From Brachybacterium muris (GTDB lineage Bacteria; Actinomycetota; Actinomycetes; Actinomycetales; Dermabacteraceae): 64,000 bases of DNA. This document shows, piece by piece, positions 62,699-64,000 of this stretch. Location: assembly GCF_016907455.1 (NCBI RefSeq), contig NZ_JAFBCB010000001.1, positions 1,798,001-1,862,000 of the forward strand, in the 5' to 3' direction. The notes under the pieces are model-generated. The model was not told the DNA's origin and made no database searches. It was given only the letters and a program-made list of their open reading frames with translations. How positions within the stretch are numbered: position 1 is the first letter of the stretch; each line of letters begins with the position of its first letter. Position numbers and translations under genes: made by a program.

Positions 62699-63093
62699 GG
62701 GCCAGGCTCCGTCTCGTCGGCCAGCGGCCGGTAGGACCCTGTGAACTCTTCCGGCGGGACCGGCCACCGATTGCCCTGTTCGTCGGTCAGGATCCAGTCG
62801 CCCGGTGTCGCGCGTGCTTCACCTTCCAACGTCTGGACCGACTCCTGGATCAATGCTTCCCGTGCCCGGACCTGTCCGATGCGTCGATAGACCTCCTCAG
62901 AGACGTGCTGATAGGTGGCCGCGAAAGCAGACGGGGCCACCGAGTGTGACCGTCCGTCGTCCGTTGTCACCCACCAGTCCCCCGGCTCAGCCTGCAGGTG
63001 ATCGCCGTGAGCTGTGCGCCAGGCGCGGGCGGTGTCGAGCCTCGTAGCGCTCACACGCCCGGATCGCTCCCACCTCTGGCCGTCAGGATGCAT
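62695..63093 (-). CDS. Small protein with two PGDW repeats
   Basis: 132 aa. Two 28-residue repeats exactly 60 residues apart (37-64 and 97-124), each of form PGDW-x-(V/L)-T-x3-G-x4-V-x-P-x2-F-x3-Y; between them lies a helical segment (EEVYRRIGQVRAREALIQES). No TM segment or signal peptide. The stop overlaps the start of the RyR-domain gene, so the two are made together. Similar PGD(Y/W) modules occur, from memory, next to RyR-type proteins; not verified. GTG at 63054 is an alternative start. Confidence 0.7.
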   Translation of the reverse strand: MHPDGQRWERSGRVSATRLDTARAWRTAHGDHLQAEPGDWWVTTDDGRSHSVAPSAFAATYQHVSEEVYRRIGQVRAREALIQESVQTLEGEARATPGDWILTDEQGNRWPVPPEEFTGSYRPLADETEPGP

Positions 63094-63135
63094 CGCGGGG
63101 CAGCTCTCGCTGGAACGGGCCCTTGTACGGACCGG

Positions 63136-63939
63136 TCATGTGTTGGCGACGTGCCATGTCGGATCCTTCGCGTCGTCGTCCGTCCCGAAGTGACCTTCCG
63201 GGACGTCGCAGAACACCATGCTCCAGTGCTCTGCATACTCCCCCTTCCGCGGGTCCGGGAGGGTCTGGGCGTGCTGCAGTGCTTCGAGCTCGGGAGAGGC
63301 GGGGACACCAGGCTGAGCCGCCACATAACGAGAGGCCCGGCGGACAATCGCTGCCGCGAGGTCTCCGGTCTTCACACTCTTGTGGAAGACAAAGGTGAAG
63401 TGATGCTCGAACCGTCCTATCTCGCGCTTCGGGAATCCGTCGCGATCGTATGGCTCCATAGCCTGGATCACGATCTCGGCATCGTTCCAGAAGCCCTGTT
63501 TGGGCCGGGATTTGACGCTCACGATCCACGGGAATCGGATCTGGCCGACGATGCGTGTGCCGTCGCGCTGGACTTCTCGGCCAACGATCACCACTCGGGA
63601 ATCGGTGATGAACAGTTCATAGTCCGAGCTGGCGAACAGGAGCGGAGGGGCTTGTATCGCCTCGGCCAGCTGCTGCATGGATGCGCCGTCGGGCACGACT
63701 CCAACGTTTCGCAAGAATCTTCTGGCTGTTGCGCGTACCGGGTTCGCACCGTCATCCGATCCCATGATCGGATGTCCGGCGTCATCGATGGCTGGGATCA
63801 TTCGTCGCCCCAAGTCGTGCTGTTCCTGCGGCAGAACTTCCGCGACCAAGTACTCGGTGTCGTCATGGGTGACCATCAATCCGCTTCCCTTCTCGAACGT
63901 GATGAATATCGGCGTCTTCTCTGGTCCCTGGTTGCTCAT
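63136..63939 (-). CDS. Hypothetical protein with possible PH-like domain
   Basis: 267 aa, soluble. Residues ~104-208 show an alternating beta pattern with a final helix (YELFITDSRVVIVGREV, IRFPWIVSVKSRP, DAEIVIQAMEP, HHFTFVFHKS, then TGDLAAAIVRRASRYVAAQ), resembling bacterial PH-like folds. Flanks are polar. First of three minus-strand genes (42 bp to the next); GGGAGGA lies nine nt before ATG 63939. No family recognised. Bases 63940-64000 upstream hold no gene that I can see. Confidence 0.6.
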   Translation of the reverse strand: MSNQGPEKTPIFITFEKGSGLMVTHDDTEYLVAEVLPQEQHDLGRRMIPAIDDAGHPIMGSDDGANPVRATARRFLRNVGVVPDGASMQQLAEAIQAPPLLFASSDYELFITDSRVVIVGREVQRDGTRIVGQIRFPWIVSVKSRPKQGFWNDAEIVIQAMEPYDRDGFPKREIGRFEHHFTFVFHKSVKTGDLAAAIVRRASRYVAAQPGVPASPELEALQHAQTLPDPRKGEYAEHWSMVFCDVPEGHFGTDDDAKDPTWHVANT

Positions 63940-64000
63940 CAGCGGGGTCCTCCCTCGCCCACACGTGCAACGATTCCCGCGCGGCGGCGAGCTCCGCGGC

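Overview
The window is high-GC DNA with GTG/TTG starts, divergent gene pairs, several start codons sitting 6-8 nt behind a TANNNT -10 hexamer (likely leaderless mRNAs), an actinobacterial OleBC fusion, an Eis-type acetyltransferase and a fused PutA. This points to a Gram-positive actinobacterium, probably Micrococcales (Dermabacteraceae/Brachybacterium-like). That placement rests on gene content and style only. No tRNA, rRNA or CRISPR array was seen.

Layout. 1-51 kb is mostly ordinary chromosome. (1) 0-4 kb: M23 peptidase, alpha-E protein and circularly permuted ATP-grasp protein (one minus-strand run), then a PemK/MazF-like protein. (2) 4.4-10 kb: rpsT, then comEA-comEC-holA and a VKOR-family redox protein. 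(3) 10-14.7 kb: oleA-oleBC-oleD, a translationally coupled operon for long-chain olefin synthesis via beta-lactones. (4) 14.8-22.4 kb: TIM-barrel isomerase, Eis-like acetyltransferase, thymidine kinase, small envelope protein, bifunctional PutA. (5) 22.4-24 kb: a nuclease-fold gene flanked by two near-identical 60-bp hairpins. (6) 24-33 kb: UDP-glucose pyrophosphorylase, scramblase-like protein, metG, a class II Fic protein with its own operator, PIG-L deacetylase, a frameshifted FAD oxidoreductase and O-acetylhomoserine sulfhydrylase. (7) 33-36.3 kb: tag (3-methyladenine glycosylase I) cut in two by an IS21 element with a clear target duplication. (8) 36.5-51 kb: CYP152-type P450 with the OleT-type histidine, DUF421 protein, siderophore-interacting protein, phytoene-dehydrogenase-like protein, an IS110 element inserted five codons into a DUF3592 gene, an amylase/TetR pair with two operators, MmcQ/YjbR protein, a membrane gene with an in-frame TGA, S9 peptidase and a glycosyltransferase.

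51-60.7 kb is an insertion-sequence pile-up whose history can be read: an IS3 remnant; a second IS3 carrying an IS481 at its orfB stop codon (6-bp duplication); that IS481 is itself split by an IS110; then a third IS3 carrying a 5'-truncated IS110 and a second, same-length IS21 copy with no target duplication, with about 100 codons of IS3 orfB missing.

The third IS3 abuts and truncates a three-gene minus-strand cluster (60.7-63.9 kb): a PH-like-fold protein, a small protein with two PGDW repeats, and a membrane protein with a channel-like segment, two Rossmann-type regions and a C-terminal RyR domain. This cluster is the best candidate for a poorly described sensing/effector system. The other notable theme is hydrocarbon chemistry: OleABCD and a putative OleT-like decarboxylase lie 22 kb apart, both drawing on fatty acyl substrates.
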